Source of the DNA: Hippasteria phrygiana
Taxonomy: Eukaryota > Echinodermata > Asteroidea > Valvatida > Goniasteridae
Length of the DNA: 64,000 nt
NCBI GenBank assembly: GCA_037893225.1
Contig: JAZGUH010000725.1
Span: 334,764-398,763 of the forward strand
Direction: 5' to 3'
Shown here: positions 12,001-27,000 of the stretch, piece by piece
Layout: each line of letters begins with the position of its first letter
How positions within the stretch are numbered: the stretch's first letter is position 1
Notes under the pieces: generated by a model
Seen by the model: only the letters and a program-made list of their open reading frames with translations
Told to the model about the DNA's origin: nothing
Database searches by the model: none
Program-made: the position numbers and the translations under genes

Positions 12001-15000
12001 TGGCAGTGTCCTACAGGAGTCCAGGAGAGGAGGAGTTCCTTGAAGTTCCAGAGGAGAAGACAGGTCAAGCGGTAAGTGGTTGAATCTTTTGCAAGAAATA
12101 TCGGTGTTGTTGTAGATTGGTGATTTGGCCTAAAACTTGGCCGTTGGAGTGGTGGCGTAACTGAGTTGTATTTTCTTTCATTTTGCAGCTTGTGACTTTG
12201 ACTCTGGAGCCCGAAATGGCCGAGACTTATCTCTTGCCCGAAGTGTCTTCTCTGGATGGTGTGACCGGCATTCGTCTAGAGGTAGTCGGAATCAGTGGGG
12301 CCAATTCCACAAACCTAGTTGTAGACATTCTGGGCTGTGTAAAAGGTGAGTAAGATTGGAATCAGAAATGTTTAATTTGGCTAGAGCAGAAGCCCGAGCC
12401 GATGGGATGCTTTTGAGGAAAAACAATAGTGTGGTGTGAGATCTTGAACACTGACGGGTTTTTGTTTTGGTGTTGTATTTGTTTGGTTTTTGTAATAGAA
12501 TTGTCTACTGGAGCTCCTGCAAGAGACCAGCCACAAACCGTGCCGACCAAAGTCATAGTAACCACAACAAATGTTGTGACAACTCCCCTCGGGACAACAA
12601 CGGAGGAATCAACAACAATCAAAACAACATTGCCAGCCCTGTCTTCAACAGCAGGTAAGACCAGTATCCTAACGGGGTGAACATTTTGGCTGGCTGGTAA
12701 TCTGGGTACAGCCAATTGATAATAATCGTGTCTACTTTTATTCTGCCAGAAACCGAGACAACAAGAGTGGTTTCCACCGTAACCGAAAGCACGACTGGTG
12801 CTGTCAAGACAACCGAAGAAGTGAAAACTACCACCGTTACAACTGCTGCCGGGGAAGAGCTGACCACAGTCACAACATCAGTGCCGCTTGTGTCCACAAC
12901 TCCAGGCTACTGCCTAGAACCAATGGGTGAACAGGCAGGACTTGAAGTAGAGCAATCTGCTGATGGCAAGTCCAGCCTTGACGAGACCACCGGAACATGG
13001 AAGATACCAGCGCCGATAACAGAGGACAGAGCAAAGACACCAAAGCTGGTGACCGAGTTTTCCAAAGTGTCGGTTGTCACGGGTATTAGACTGACCAACG
13101 TGGCAGACGGTCTTGGCTTTGTGCCGACTGAGACCATTGTGATGACTCTGGCAGTATCCTACAGGAGTCCAGGAGAGGAGGAGTTCCTTGAAGTTCCAGA
13201 GGAGAAGACAGGTCAAGCGGTAAGTGGTTGAATCTTTTGCAAGAAATATCGGTGTTGGTGTAGATTGGTGATTTGGCCTAAAACTTGGCCGTTGGAGTGG
13301 TGGCGTATTAAACTGAGTTGTATTTTCTTTCATTTTGCAGCTTGTGACATTGACTCTGGAGCCCGAAATGGCCGAGACTTATCTCTTGCCCGAAGTGTCT
13401 TCTCTGGATGGTGTGACCGGCATTCGTCTAGAGGTAGTCGGAATCAGTGGGGCCAATTCCACAAACCTAGTTGTAGACATTCTGGGCTGTGTAAAAGGTG
13501 AGTAAGATTGGAATCAGAAATGTTTAATTTGCCTAGAGCAGAAGCCCGAGCCGATAGGATGCTTTTGAGGAAACAAAATAGTGTGGTGTGAGATCTTGAA
13601 CACTGACGGGTTTTTGTTTTGGTGTCGTATTTGTTTGGTTTTTGTAATAGAATTGTCTACTGGAGCTCCTGCAAGAGACCAGCCACAAACCGTGCCGACC
13701 AAAGTCATAGTAACCACAACAAATGTTGTGACAACTCCCCTCGGGACAACAACGGAGGAATCAACAACAATAAAAACAGCATTGCCAGCCCTGTCTTCAA
13801 CAGCAGGTAAGACCAGTATCCTAACGGGGTGAACATTTTGGCTGGCTGGTAATCTGGGTACAGCCAATTGATAATAATCTTGTCTACTTTTATTCTGCCA
13901 GAAACCGAGACAACAAGAGTGGTTTCCACCGTAACCGAAAGCACGACTGGTGCTGTCAAGACAACCGAAGAAGTGAAAACTACCACCGTTACAACTGCTG
14001 CCGGGGAAGAGCTGACCACAGTCACAACATCAGTGCCGCTTGTGTCCACAACTCCAGGCTACTGCCTAGAACCAATGGGTGAACAGGCAGGACTTGAAGT
14101 AGAGCAATCTGCTGATGGCAAGTCCAGCCTTGACGAGACTACCGGAACATGGAAGATACCAGCGCCGATAACAGAGGACAGAGCAAAGACACCAAAGCTG
14201 GTGACCAAGTTTTCCAAAGTGTCGGTTGTCACGGGTATTAGACTGACCAACGTGGCAGACGGTCTTGGCTTTGTGCCGACTGAGACCATTGTGATGACTC
14301 TGGCAGTGTCCTACAGGAGTCCAGGAGAGGAGGAGTTCCTTGAAGTTCCAGAGGAGAAGACAGGTCAAGCGGTAAGTGGTTGAATCTTTTGCAAGAAATA
14401 TCGGTGTTGTTGTAGATTGGTGATTTGGCCTAAAACTTGGCCGTTGGAGTGGTGGCGTAACTGAGTTGTATTTTCTTTCATTTTGCAGCTTGTGACTTTG
14501 ACTCTGGAGCCCGAAATGGCCGAGACTTATCTCTTGCCCGAAGTGTCTTCTCTGGATGGTGTGACCGGCATTTGTCTAGAGGTAGTCGGAATCAGTGGGG
14601 CCAATTCCACAAACCTAGTTGTAGACATTCTGGGCTGTGTAAAAGGTGAGTAAGATTGGAATCAGAAATGTTTAATTTGGCTAGAGCAGAAGCCCGAGCC
14701 GATGGGATGCTTTTGAGGAAAAACAATAGTGTGGTGTGAGATCTTGAACACTGACGGGTTTTTGTTTTGGTGTTGTATTTGTTTGGTTTTTGTAATAGAA
14801 TTGTCTACTGGAGCTCCTGCAAGAGACCAGCCACAAACCGTGCCGACCAAAGTCATAGTAACCACAACAAATGTTGTGACAACTCCCCTCGGGACAACAA
14901 CGGAGGAATCAACAACAATCAAAACAACATTGCCAGCCCTGTCTTCAACAGCAGGTAAGACCAGTATCCTAACGGGGTGAACATTTTGGCTGGCTGGTAA

Positions 15001-18000
15001 TCTGGGTACAGCCAATTGATAATAATCTTGTCTACTTTTATTCTGCCAGAAACCGAGACAACAAGAGTGGTTTCCACCGTAACCGAAAGCACGACTGGTG
15101 CTGTCAAGACAACCGAAGAAGTGGAAACTACCACCGTTACAACTGCTGCCGGGGAAGAGCTGACCACAGTCACAACATCAGTGCCGCTTGTGTCCACAAC
15201 TCCAGGCTACTGCCTAGAACCAATGGGTGAACAGGCAGGACTTGAAGTAGAGCAATCTGCTGATGGCAAGTCCAGCCTTGACGAGACTACCGGAACATGG
15301 AAGATACCAGCGCCGATAACAGAGGACAGAGCAAAGACACCAAAGCTGGTGACCAAGTTTTCCAAAGTGTCGGTTGTCACGGGTATTAGACTGACCAACA
15401 TGCCAGACGGTCTTGGCTTTGTGCCGACTGAGACCATTGTGATGACTCTGGCAGTGTCCTACAGGAGTCCAGGAGAGGAGGAGTTCCTTGAAGTTCCAGA
15501 GGAGAAGACAGGTCAAGCGGTAAGTGGTTGAATCTTTTGCAAGAAATATCGGTGTTGTTGTAGATTGGTGATTTGGCCTAAAACTTGGCCGTTGGAGTGG
15601 TGGCGTAACTGAGTTGTATTTTCTTTCATTTTGCAGCTTGTGACTTTGACTCTGGAGCCCGAAATGGCCGAGACTTATCTCTTGCCCGAAGTGTCTTCTC
15701 TGGATGGTGTGACCGGCATTCGTCTAGAGGTAGTCGGAATCAGTGGGGCCAATTCCACAAACCTAGTTGTAGACATTCTGGGCTGTGTAAAAGGTGAGTA
15801 AGATTGGAATCAGAAATGTTTAATTTGGCTAGAGCAGAAGCCCGAGCCGATGGGATGCTTTTGAGGAAAAACAATAGTGTGGTGTGAGATCTTGAACACT
15901 GACGGGTTTTTGTTTTGGTGTTGTATTTGTTTGGTTTTTGTAATAGAATTGTCTACTGGAGCTCCTGCAAGAGACCAGCCACAAACCGTGCCGACCAAAG
16001 TCATAGTAACCACAACAAATGTTGTGACAACTCCCCTCGGGACAACAACGGAGGAATCAACAACAATCAAAACAACATTGCCAGCCCTGTCTTCAACAGC
16101 AGGTAAGACCAGTATCCTATAAACGGGGTGAACATTTTGGCTGGCTGGTAATCTGGGTACAGCCAATTGATAATAATCTTGTCTACTTTTATTCTGCCAG
16201 AAACCGAGACAACAAGAGTGGTTTCCACCGTAACCGAAAGCACGACTGGTGCTGTCAAGACAACCGAAGAAGTGAAAACTACCACCGTTACAACTGCTGC
16301 CGGGGAAGAGCTGACCACAGTCACAACATCAGTGCCGCTTGTGTCCACAACTCCAGGCTACTGCCTAGAACCAATGGGTGAACAGGCAGGACTTGAAGTA
16401 GAGCAATCTGCTGATGGCAAGTCCAGCCTTGACGAGACTACCGGAACATGGAAGATACCAGCGCCGATAACAGAGGACAGAGCAAAGACACCAAAGCTGG
16501 TGACCGAGTTTTCCAAAGTGTCGGTTGTCACGGGTATTAGACTGACCAACGTGGCAGACGGTCTTGGCTTTGTGCCGACTGAGACCATTGTGATGACTCT
16601 GGCTGTGTCCTACAGGAGTCCTGGAGAGGAGGAGTTCCTTGAAGTTCCAGAGGAGAAGACAGGTCAAGCGGTAAGTGGTTGAATCTTTTGCAAGAAATAT
16701 CGGTGTTGTTGTAGATTGGTGATTTGGCCTAAAACTTGGCCGTTGGAGTGGTGGCGTAACTGAGTTGTATTTTCTTTCATTTTGCAGCTTGTGACTTTGA
16801 CTCTGGAGCCCGAAATGGCCGAGACTTATCTCTTGCCCGTAGTGTCTTCTCTGGATGGAGTGACCGGCATTCGTCTAGAGGTAGTCGGAATCAGTGGGGC
16901 CAATTCCACAAACCTAGTTGTAGACATTCTGGGCTGTGTAAAAGGTGAGTAAGATTGGAATCAGAAATGTTTAATTTGGCTAGAGCAGAAGCCCGAGCCG
17001 ATGGGATGCTTTTGAGGAAAAACAATAGTGTGGTGTGAGATCTTGAACACTGACGGGTTTTTGTTTTGGTGTTGTATTTGTTTGGTTTTTGTAATAGAAT
17101 TGTCTACTGGAGCTCCTGCAAGAGACCAGCCACAAACCGTGCCGACCAAAGTCATAGTAACCACAACAAATGTTGTGACAACTCCCCTCGGGACAACAAC
17201 GGAGGAATCAACAACAATCAAAACAACATTGCCAGCCCTGTCTTCAACAGCAGGTAAGACCAGTATCCTAACGGGGTGAACATTTTGGCTGGCTGGTAAT
17301 CTGGGTACAGCCAATTGATAATAATCGTGTCTACTTTTATTCTGCCAGAAACCGAGACAACAAGAGTGGTTTCCACCGTAACCGAAAGCACGACTGGTGC
17401 TGTCAAGACAACCGAAGAAGTGAAAACTACCACCGTTACAACTGCTGCCGGGGAAGAGCTGACCACAGTCACAACATCAGTGCCACTTGTGTCCACAACT
17501 CCAGGCTACTGCCTAAAACCAATGGGTGAACAGGCAGGACTTGAAGTAGAGCAATCTGCTGATGGCAAGTCCAGCCTTGACGAGACTACCGGAACATGGA
17601 AGATACCAGCGCCGATAACAGAGGACAGAGCAAAGACACCAAAGCTGGTGACCAAGTTTTCCAAAGTGTCGGTTGTCACGGGTATTAGACTGACCAACGT
17701 GGCAGACGGTCTTGGCTTTGTGCCGACTGAGACCATTGTGATGACTCTGGCTGTGTCCTACAGGAGTCCAGGAGAGGAGGAGTTCCTTGAAGTTCCAGAG
17801 GAGAAGACAGGTCAAGCGGTAAGTGGTTGAATCTTTTGCAAGAAATATCGGTGTTGTTGTAGATTGGTGATTTGGCCTAAAACTTGGCCGTTGGAGTGGT
17901 GGCGTAACTGAGTTGTATTTTCTTTCATTTTGCAGCTTGTGACTTTGACTCTGGAGCCCGAAATGGCCGAGACTTATCTCTTGCCCGTAGTGTCTTCTCT

Positions 18001-21000
18001 GGATGGTGTGACCGGCATTCGTCTGGAGGTAGTCGGAATCAGTGGGGCCAATTCCACAAACCTAGTTGTAGACATTCTGGGCTGTGTAAAAGGTGAGTAA
18101 GATTGGAATCAGAAATGTTTAATTTGGCTAGAGCAGAAGCCTGAGCCGATGGGATGCTTTTGAGGAAAAACAATAGTGTGGTGTGAGATCTTGAACACTG
18201 ACGGGTTTTTGTTTTGGTGTCGTATTTGTTTGGTTTTTGTAATAGAATTGTCTACTGGAGCTCCTGCAAGAGACCAGCCACAAACCGTGCCGACCAAAGT
18301 CATAGTAACCACAACAAATGTTGTGACAACTCCCCTCGGGACAACAACGGAGGAATCAACAACAATCAAAACAACATTGCCAGCCCTGTCTTCAACAGCA
18401 GGTAAGACCAGTATCCTATAAACGGGGTGAACATTTTGGCTGGCTGGTAATCTGGGTACAGCCAATTGATAATAATCTTGTCTACTTTTATTCTGCCAGA
18501 AACCGAGACAACAAGAGTGGTTTCCACCGTAACCGAAAGCACGACTGGTGCTGTCAAGACAACCGAAGAAGTGAAAACTACCACCGTTACAACTGCTGCC
18601 GGGGAAGAGCTGACCACAGTCACAACATCAGTGCCGCTTGTGTCCACAACTCCAGGCTACTGCCTAGAACCAATGGGTGAACAGGCAGGACTTGAAGTAG
18701 AGCAATCTGCTGATGGCAAGTCCAGCCTTGACGAGACTACCGGAACATGGAAGATACCAGCGCCGATAACAGAGGACAGAGCAAAGACACCAAAGCTGGT
18801 GACCGAGTTTTCCAAAGTGTCAGTTGTCACGGGTATTAGACTGACCAACGTGGCAGACGGTCTTGGCTTTGTGCCGACTGAGACCATTGTGATGACTCTG
18901 GCTGTGTCCTACAGGAGTCCTGGAGAGGAGGAGTTCCTTGAAGTTCCAGAGGAGAAGACAGGTCAAGCGGTAAGTGGTTGAATCTTTTGCAAGAAATATC
19001 GGTGTTGTTGTAGATTGGTGATTTGGCCTAAAACTTGGCCGTTGGAGTGGTGGCGTAACTGAGTTGTATTTTCTTTCATTTTGCAGCTTGTGACTTTGAC
19101 TCTGGAGCCCGAAATGGCCGAGACTTATCTCTTGCCCGTAGTGTCTTCTCTGGATGGTGTGACCGGCATTCGTCTAGAGGTAGTCGGAATCAGTGGGGCC
19201 AATTCCACAAACCTAGTTGTAGACATTCTGGGCTGTGTAAAAGGTGAGTAAGATTGGAATCAGAAATGTTTAATTTGGCTAGAGCAGAAGCCCGAGCCGA
19301 TGGGATGCTTTTGAGGAAAAACAATAGTGTGGTGTGAGATCTTGAACACTGACGGGTTTTTGTTTTGGTGTCGTATTTGTTTGGTTTTTGTAATAGAATT
19401 GTCTACTGGAGCTCCTGCAAGAGACCAGCCACAAACCGTGCCGACCAAAGTCATAGTAACCACAACAAATGTTGTGACAACTCCCCTCGGGACAACAACG
19501 GAGGAATCAACAACAATCAAAACAACATTGCCAGCCCTGTCTTCAACAGCAGGTAAGACCAGTATCCTATAAACGGGGTGAACATTTTGGCTGGCTGGTA
19601 ATCTGGGTACAGCCAATTGATAATAATCTTGTCTACTTTTATTCTGCCAGAAACCAAGACAACAAGAGTGGTTTCCACCGTAACCGAAAGCACGACTGGT
19701 GCTGTCAAGACAACCGAAGAAGTGAAAACTACCACCGTTACAACTGCTGCCGGGGAAGAGCTGACCACAGTCACAACATCAGTGCCGCTTGTGTCCACAA
19801 CTCCAGGCTACTGCCTAGAACCAATGGGTGAACAGGCAGGACTTGAAGTAGAGCAATCTGCTGATGGCAAGTCCAGCCTTGACGAGACTACCGGAACATG
19901 GAAGATACCAGCGCCGATAACAGAGGACAGAGCAAAGACACCAAAGCTGGTGACCGAGTTTTCCAAAGTGTCGGTTGTCACGGGTATTAGACTGACCAAC
20001 GTGGCAGACGGTCTTGGCTTTGTGCCGACTGAGACCATTGTGATGACTCTGGCAGTGTCCTACAGGAGTCCTGGAGAGGAGGAGTTCCTTGAAGTTCCAG
20101 AGGAGAAGACAGGTCAAGCGGTAAGTGGTTGAATCTTTTGCAAGAAATATCGGTGTTGTTGTAGATTGGTGATTTGGCCTAAAACTTGGCCGTTGGAGTG
20201 GTGGCGTAACTGAGTTGTATTTTCTTTCATTTTGCAGCTTGTGACTTTGACTCTGGAGCCCAAAATGGCCGAGACTTATCTCTTGCCCGTAGTGTCTTCT
20301 CTGGATGGAGTGACCGGCATTCGTCTAGAGGTAGTCGGAATCAGTGGGGCCAATTCCACAAACCTAGTTGTAGACATTCTGGGCTGTGTAAAAGGTGAGT
20401 AAGATTGGAATCAGAAATGTTTAATTTGGCTAGAGCAGAAGCCCGAGCCGATGGGATGCTTTTGAGGAAAAACAATAGTGTGGTGTGAGATCTTGAACAC
20501 TGACGGGTTTTTGTTTTGGTGTTGTATTTGTTTGGTTTTTGTAATAGAATTGTCTACTGGAGCTCCTGCAAGAGACCAGCCACAAACCGTGCCGACCAAA
20601 GTCATAGTAACCACAACAAATGTTGTGACAACTCCCCTCGGGACAACAACGGAGGAATCAACAACAATCAAAACAACATTGCCAGCCCTGTCTTCAACAG
20701 CAGGTAAGACCAGTATCCTAACGGGGTGAACATTTTGGCTGGCTGGTAATCTGGGTACAGCCAATTGATAATAATCGTGTCTACTTTTATTCTGCCAGAA
20801 ACCGAGACAACAAGAGTGGTTTCCACCGTAACCGAAAGCACGACTGGTGCTGTCAAGACAACCGAAGAAGTGAAAACTACCACCGTTACAACTGCTGCCG
20901 GGGAAGAGCTGACCACAGTCACAACATCAGTGCCACTTGTGTCCACAACTCCAGGCTACTGCCTGGAACCAATGGGTGAACAGGCAGGACTTGAAGTAGA

Positions 21001-24000
21001 GCAATCTGCTGATGGCAAGTCCAGCCTTGACGAGACTACCGGAACATGGAAGATACCAGCGCCGATAACAGAGGACAGAGCAAAGACACCAAAGCTGGTG
21101 ACCAAGTTTTCCAAAGTGTCGGTTGTCACGGGTATTAGACTGACCAACGTGGCAGACGGTCTTGGCTTTGTGCCGACTGAGACCATTGTGATGACTCTGG
21201 CTGTGTCCTACAGGAGTCCAGGAGAGGAGGAGTTCCTTGAAGTTCCAGAGGAGAAGACAGGTCAAGCGGTAAGTGGTTGAATCTTTTGCAAGAAATATCG
21301 GTGTTGTTGTAGATTGGTGATTTGGCCTAAAACTTGGCCGTTGGAGTGGTGGCGTAACTGAGTTGTATTTTCTTTCATTTTGCAGCTTGTGACTTTGACT
21401 CTGGAGCCCGAAATGGCCGAGACTTATCTCTTGCCCGTAGTGTCTTCTCTGGATGGTGTGACCGGCATTCGTCTAGAGGTAGTCGGAATCAGTGGGGCCA
21501 ATTCCACAAACCTAGTTGTAGACATTCTGGGCTGTGTAAAAGGTGAGTAAGATTGGAATCAGAAATGTTTAATTTGGCTAGAGCAGAAGCCCGAGCCTAT
21601 GGGATGCTTTTGAGGAAAAACAATAGTGTGGTGTGAGATCTTGAACACTGACGGGTTTTTGTTTTGGTGTCGTATTTGTTTGGTTTTTGTAATAGAATTG
21701 TCTACTGGAGCTCCTGCAAGAGACCAGCCACAAACCGTGCCGACCAAAGTCATAGTAACCACAACAAATGTTGTGACAACTCCCCTCGGGACAACAACGG
21801 AGGAATCAACAACAATCAAAACAACATTGCCAGCCCTGTCTTCAACAGCAGGTAAGACCAGTATCCTATAAACAGGGTGAACATTTTGGCTGGCTGGTAA
21901 TCTGGGTACAGCCAATTGATAATAATCTTGTCTACTTTTATTCTGCCAGAAACCGAGACAACAAGAGTGGTTTCCACCGTAACCGAAAGCACGACTGGTG
22001 CTGTCAAGACAACCGAAGAAGTGAAAACTACCACCGTTACAACTGCTGCCGGGGAAGAGCTGACCACAGTCACAACATCAGTGCCGCTTGTGTCCACAAC
22101 TCCAGGCTACTGCCTAGAACCAATGGGTGAACAGGCAGGACTTGAAGTAGAGCAATCTGCTGATGGCAAGTCCAGCCTTGACGAGACTACCGGAACATGG
22201 AAGATACCAGCGCCGATAACAGAGGACAGAGCAAAGACACCAAAGCTGGTGACCGAGTTTTCCAAAGTGTCGGTTGTCACGGGTATTAGACTGACCAACG
22301 TGGCAGACGGTCTTGGCTTTGTGCCGACTGAGACCATTGTGATGACTCTGGCTGTGTCCTACAGGAGTCCAGGAGAGGAGGAGTTCCTTGAAGTTCCAGA
22401 GGAGAAGACAGGTCAAGCGGTAAGTGGTTGAATCTTTTGCAAGAAATATCGGTGTTGTTGTAGATTGGTGATTTGGCCTAAAACTTGGCCGTTGGAGTGG
22501 TGGCGTAACTGAGTTGTATTTTCTTTCATTTTGCAGCTTGTGACTTTGACTCTGGAGCCCGAAATGGCCGAGACTTATCTCTTGCCCGTAGTGTCTTCTC
22601 TGGATGGTGTGACCGGCATTCGTCTAGAGGTAGTCGGAATCAGTGAGGCCAATTCCACAAACCTAGTTGTAGACATTCTGGGCTGTGTAAAAGGTGAGTA
22701 AGATTGGAATCAGAAATGTTTAATTTGGCTAGAGCAGAAGCCCGAGCCGATGGGATGCTTTTGAGGAAAAACAATAGTGTGGTGTGAGATCTTGAACACT
22801 GACGGGTTTTTGTTTTGGTGTCGTATTTGTTTGGTTTTTGTAATAGAATTGTCTACTGGAGCTCCTGCAAGAGACCAGCCACAAACCGTGCCGACCAAAG
22901 TCATAGTAACCACAACAAATGTTGTGACAACTCCCCTCGGGACAACAACGGAGGAATCAACAACAATCAAAACAACATTGCCAGCCCTGTCTTCAACAGC
23001 AGGTAAGACCAGTATCCTATAAACGGGGTGAACATTTTGGCTGGCTGGTAATCTGGGTACAGCCAATTGATAATAATCTTGTCTACTTTTATTCTGCCAG
23101 AAACCGAGACAACAAGAGTGGTTTCCACCGTAACCGAAAGCACGACTGGTGCTGTCAAGACAACCGAAGAAGTGAAAACTACCACCGTTACAACTGCTGC
23201 CGGGGAAGAGCTGACCACAGTCACAACATCAGTGCCGCTTGTGTCCACAACTCCAGGCTACTGCCTAGAACCAATGGGTGAACAGGCAGGACTTGAAGTA
23301 GAGCAATCTGCTGATGGCAAGTCCAGCCTTGACGAGACTACCGGAACATGGAAGATACCAGCGCCGATAACAGAGGACAGAGCAAAGACACCAAAGCTGG
23401 TGACCGAGTTTTCCAAAGTGTCGGTTGTCACGGGTATTAGACTGACCAACGTGGCAGACGGTCTTGGCTTTGTGCCGACTGAGACCATTGTGATGACTCT
23501 GGCTGTGTCCTACAGGAGTCCTGGAGAGGAGGAGTTCCTTGAAGTTCCAGAGGAGAAGACAGGTCAAGCGGTAAGTGGTTGAATCTTTTGCAAGAAATAT
23601 CGGTGTTGTTGTAGATTGGTGATTTGGCCTAAAACTTGGCCGTTGGAGTGGTGGCGTAACTGAGTTGTATTTTCTTTCATTTTGCAGCTTGTGACTTTGA
23701 CTCTGGAGCCCGAAATGGCCGAGACTTATCTCTTGCCCGTAGTGTCTTCTCTGGATGGTGTGACCGGCATTCGTCTAGAGGTAGTCGGAATCAGTGGGGC
23801 CAATTCCACAAACCTAGTTGTAGACATTCTGGGCTGTGTAAAAGGTGAGTAAGATTGGAATCAGAAATGTTTAATTTGGCTAGAGCAGAAGCCCGAGCCG
23901 ATGGGATGCTTTTGAGGAAAAACAATAGTGTGGTGTGAGATCTTGAACACTGACGGGTTTTTGTTTTGGTGTCGTATTTGTTTGGTTTTTGTAATAGAAT

Positions 24001-27000
24001 TGTCTACTGGAGCTCCTGCAAGAGACCAGCCACAAACCGTGCCGACCAAAGTCATAGTAACCACAACAAATGTTGTGACAACTCCCCTCGGGACAACAAC
24101 GGAGGAATCAACAACAATCAAAACAACATTGCCAGCCCTGTCTTCAACAGCAGGTAAGACCAGTATCCTATAAACGGGGTGAACATTTTGGCTGGCTGGT
24201 AATCTGGGTACAGCCAATTGATAATAATCTTGTCTACTTTTATTCTGCCAGAAACCGAGACAACAAGAGTGGTTTCCACCGTAACCGAAAGCACGACTGG
24301 TGCTGTCAAGACAACCGAAGAAGTGAAAACTACCACCGTTACAACTGCTGCCGGGGAAGAGCTGACGACAGTCACAACATCAGTGCCGCTTGTGTCCACA
24401 ACTCCAGGCTACTGCCTAGAACCAATGGGTGAACAGGCAGGACTTGAAGTAGAGCAATCTGCTGATGGCAAGTCCAGCCTTGACGAGACTACCGGAACAT
24501 GGAAGATACCAGCGCCGATAACAGAGGACAGAGCAAAGACACCAAAGCTGGTGACCGAGTTTTCCAAAGTGTCGGTTGTCACGGGTATTAGACTGACCAA
24601 CGTGGCAGACGGTCTTGGCTTTGTGCCGACTGAGACCATTGTGATGACTCTGGCTGTGTCCTACAGGAGTCCTGGAGAGGAGGAGTTCCTTGAAGTTCCA
24701 GAGGAGAAGACAGGTCAAGCGGTAAGTGGTTGAATCTTTTGCAAGAAATATCGGTGTTGTTGTAGATTGGTGATTTGGCCTAAAACTTGGCCGTTGGAGT
24801 GGTGGCGTAACTGAGTTGTATTTTCTTTCATTTTGCAGCTTGTGACTTTGACTCTGGAGCCCGAAATGGCCGAGACTTATCTCTTGCCCGTAGTGTCTTC
24901 TCTGGATGGAGTGACCGGCATTCGTCTAGAGGTAGTCGGAATCAGTGGGGCCAATTCCACAAACCTAGTTGTAGACATTCTGGGCTGTGTAAAAGGTGAG
25001 TAAGATTGGAATCAGAAATGTTTAATTTGGCTAGAGCAGAAGCCCGAGCCGATGGGATGCTTTTGAGGAAAAACAATAGTGTGGTGTGAGATCTTGAACA
25101 CTGACGGGTTTTTGTTTTGGTGTCGTATTTGTTTGGTTTTTGTAATAGAATTGTCTACTGGAGCTCCTGCAAGAGACAAGCCACAAACCATGCCGACCAA
25201 AGTCATAGTAACCACAACAAATGTTGTGACAACTCCCCTCGGGACAACAACGGAGGAATCAACAACAATCAAAACAACATTGCCAGCCCTGTCTTCAACA
25301 GCAGGTAAGACCAGTATCCTAACGGGGCGAACATTTTGGCTGGCTGGTAATCTGGGTACAGCCAATTGATAATAATCTTGTCTACTTTTATTCTGCCAGA
25401 AACCGAGACAACAAGAGTGGTTTCCACCGTAACCGAAAGCACGACTGGTGCTGTCAAGACAACCGAAGAAGTGAAAACTACCACCATTACAACTGCTGCC
25501 GGGGAAGAGCTGACCACAGTCACAACATCAGTGCCACTTGTGTCCACAACTCCAGGCTACTGCCTAGAACCAATGGGTGAACAGGCAGGACTTGAAGTAG
25601 AGCAATCTGCTGATGGCAAGTCCAGCCTTGACGAGACTACCGGAACATGGAAGATACCAGCGCCGATAACAGAGGACAGAGCAAAGACACCAAAGCTGGT
25701 GACCAAGTTTTCCAAAGTGTCGGTTGTCACGGGTATTAGACTGACCAACGTGGCAGACGGTCTTGGCTTTGTGCCGACTGAGACCATTGTGATGACTCTG
25801 GCAGTGTCCTACAGGAGTCCAGGAGAGGAGGAGTTCCTTGAAGTTCCAGAGGAGAAGACAGGTCAAGCGGTAAGTGGTTGAATCTTTTGCAAGAAATATC
25901 GGTGTTGGTGTAGATTGGTGATTTGGCCTAAAACTTGGCCGTTGGAGTGGTGGCGTAACTGAGTTGTATTTTCTTTCATTTTGCAGCTTGTGACATTGAC
26001 TCTGGAGCCCGAAATGGCCGAGACTTATCTCTTGCCCGAAGTGTCTTCTCTGGATGGTGTGACCGGCATTCGTCTAGAGGTAGTCGGAATCAGTGGGGCC
26101 AATTCCACAAACCTAGTTGTAGATATTCTGGGCTGTGTAAAAGGTGAGTAAGATTGGAATCAGAAATGTTTAATTTGGCTAGAGCAGAAGCCCGAGCCGA
26201 TGGGATACTTTTGAGGAAAAACAATTGTGTGGTGTGAGATCTTGAACACTGACGGGTTTTTGTTTTGGTGTCGTATTTGTTTGGTTTTTGTAATAGAATT
26301 GTCTACTGGAGCTCCTGCAAGAGACCAGCCACAAACCGTGCCGACCAAAGTCATAGTAACCACAACAAATGTTGTGACAACTCCCCTCGGGACAACAACG
26401 GAGGAATCAACAACAATCAAAACAACATTGCCTGCCCTGTCTTCAACAGCAGGTAAGACCAGTATCCTAACGGGGTGAACATTTTGGCTGGCTGGTAATC
26501 TGGGTACAGCCAATTGATAATAATCTTGTCTACTTTTATTCTGCCAGAAACCGAGACAACAAGAGTGGTTTCCACCGTAACCGAAAGCACGACTGGTGCT
26601 GTCAAGACAACCGAAGAAGTGAAAACTACCACCGTTACAACTGCTGCCGGGGAAGAGCTGACCACAGTCACAACATCAGTGCCACTTGTGTCCACAACTC
26701 CAGGCTACTGCCTAGAACCAATGGGTGAACAGGCAGGACTTGAAGTAGAGCAATCTGCTGATGGCAAGTCCAGCCTTGACGAGACTACCGGAACATGGAA
26801 GATACCAGCGCCGATAACAGAGGACAGAGCAAAGACACCAAAGCTGGTGACCAAGTTTTCCAAAGTGTCGGTTGTCACGGGTATTAGACTGACCATCGTG
26901 GCAGATGGTCTTGGCTTTGTGCCGACTGAGACCATTGTGATGACTCTGGCTGTGTCCTACAGGAGTCCAGGAGAGGAGGAGTTCCTTGAAGTTCCAGAGG

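Larger units (their letters stand above)
2410..16102 (+). repeat. Three-module higher-order repeat, modules 3-14
   Basis: Diagnostic states recur every third module: the 121-bp intron 1 and Glu103 in 3, 6 and 12 (module 9 breaks the series), Lys103 with Ala119 in 4, 7, 10 and 13, and Lys103 with Pro119 in 5, 8, 11 and 14. The period is about 3.45 kb. It points to duplication in blocks of three. Confidence 0.8.
16201..23002 (+). repeat. Three-module higher-order repeat, modules 15-17 and 18-20
   Basis: The two blocks are offset by exactly 3450 bp. In both, the copy of intron 3 before the first and third module has the TAA insertion, and the one before the second has the CGTGTCT variant. Residue 103 runs Glu, Lys, Glu in both. 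Confidence 0.82.
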
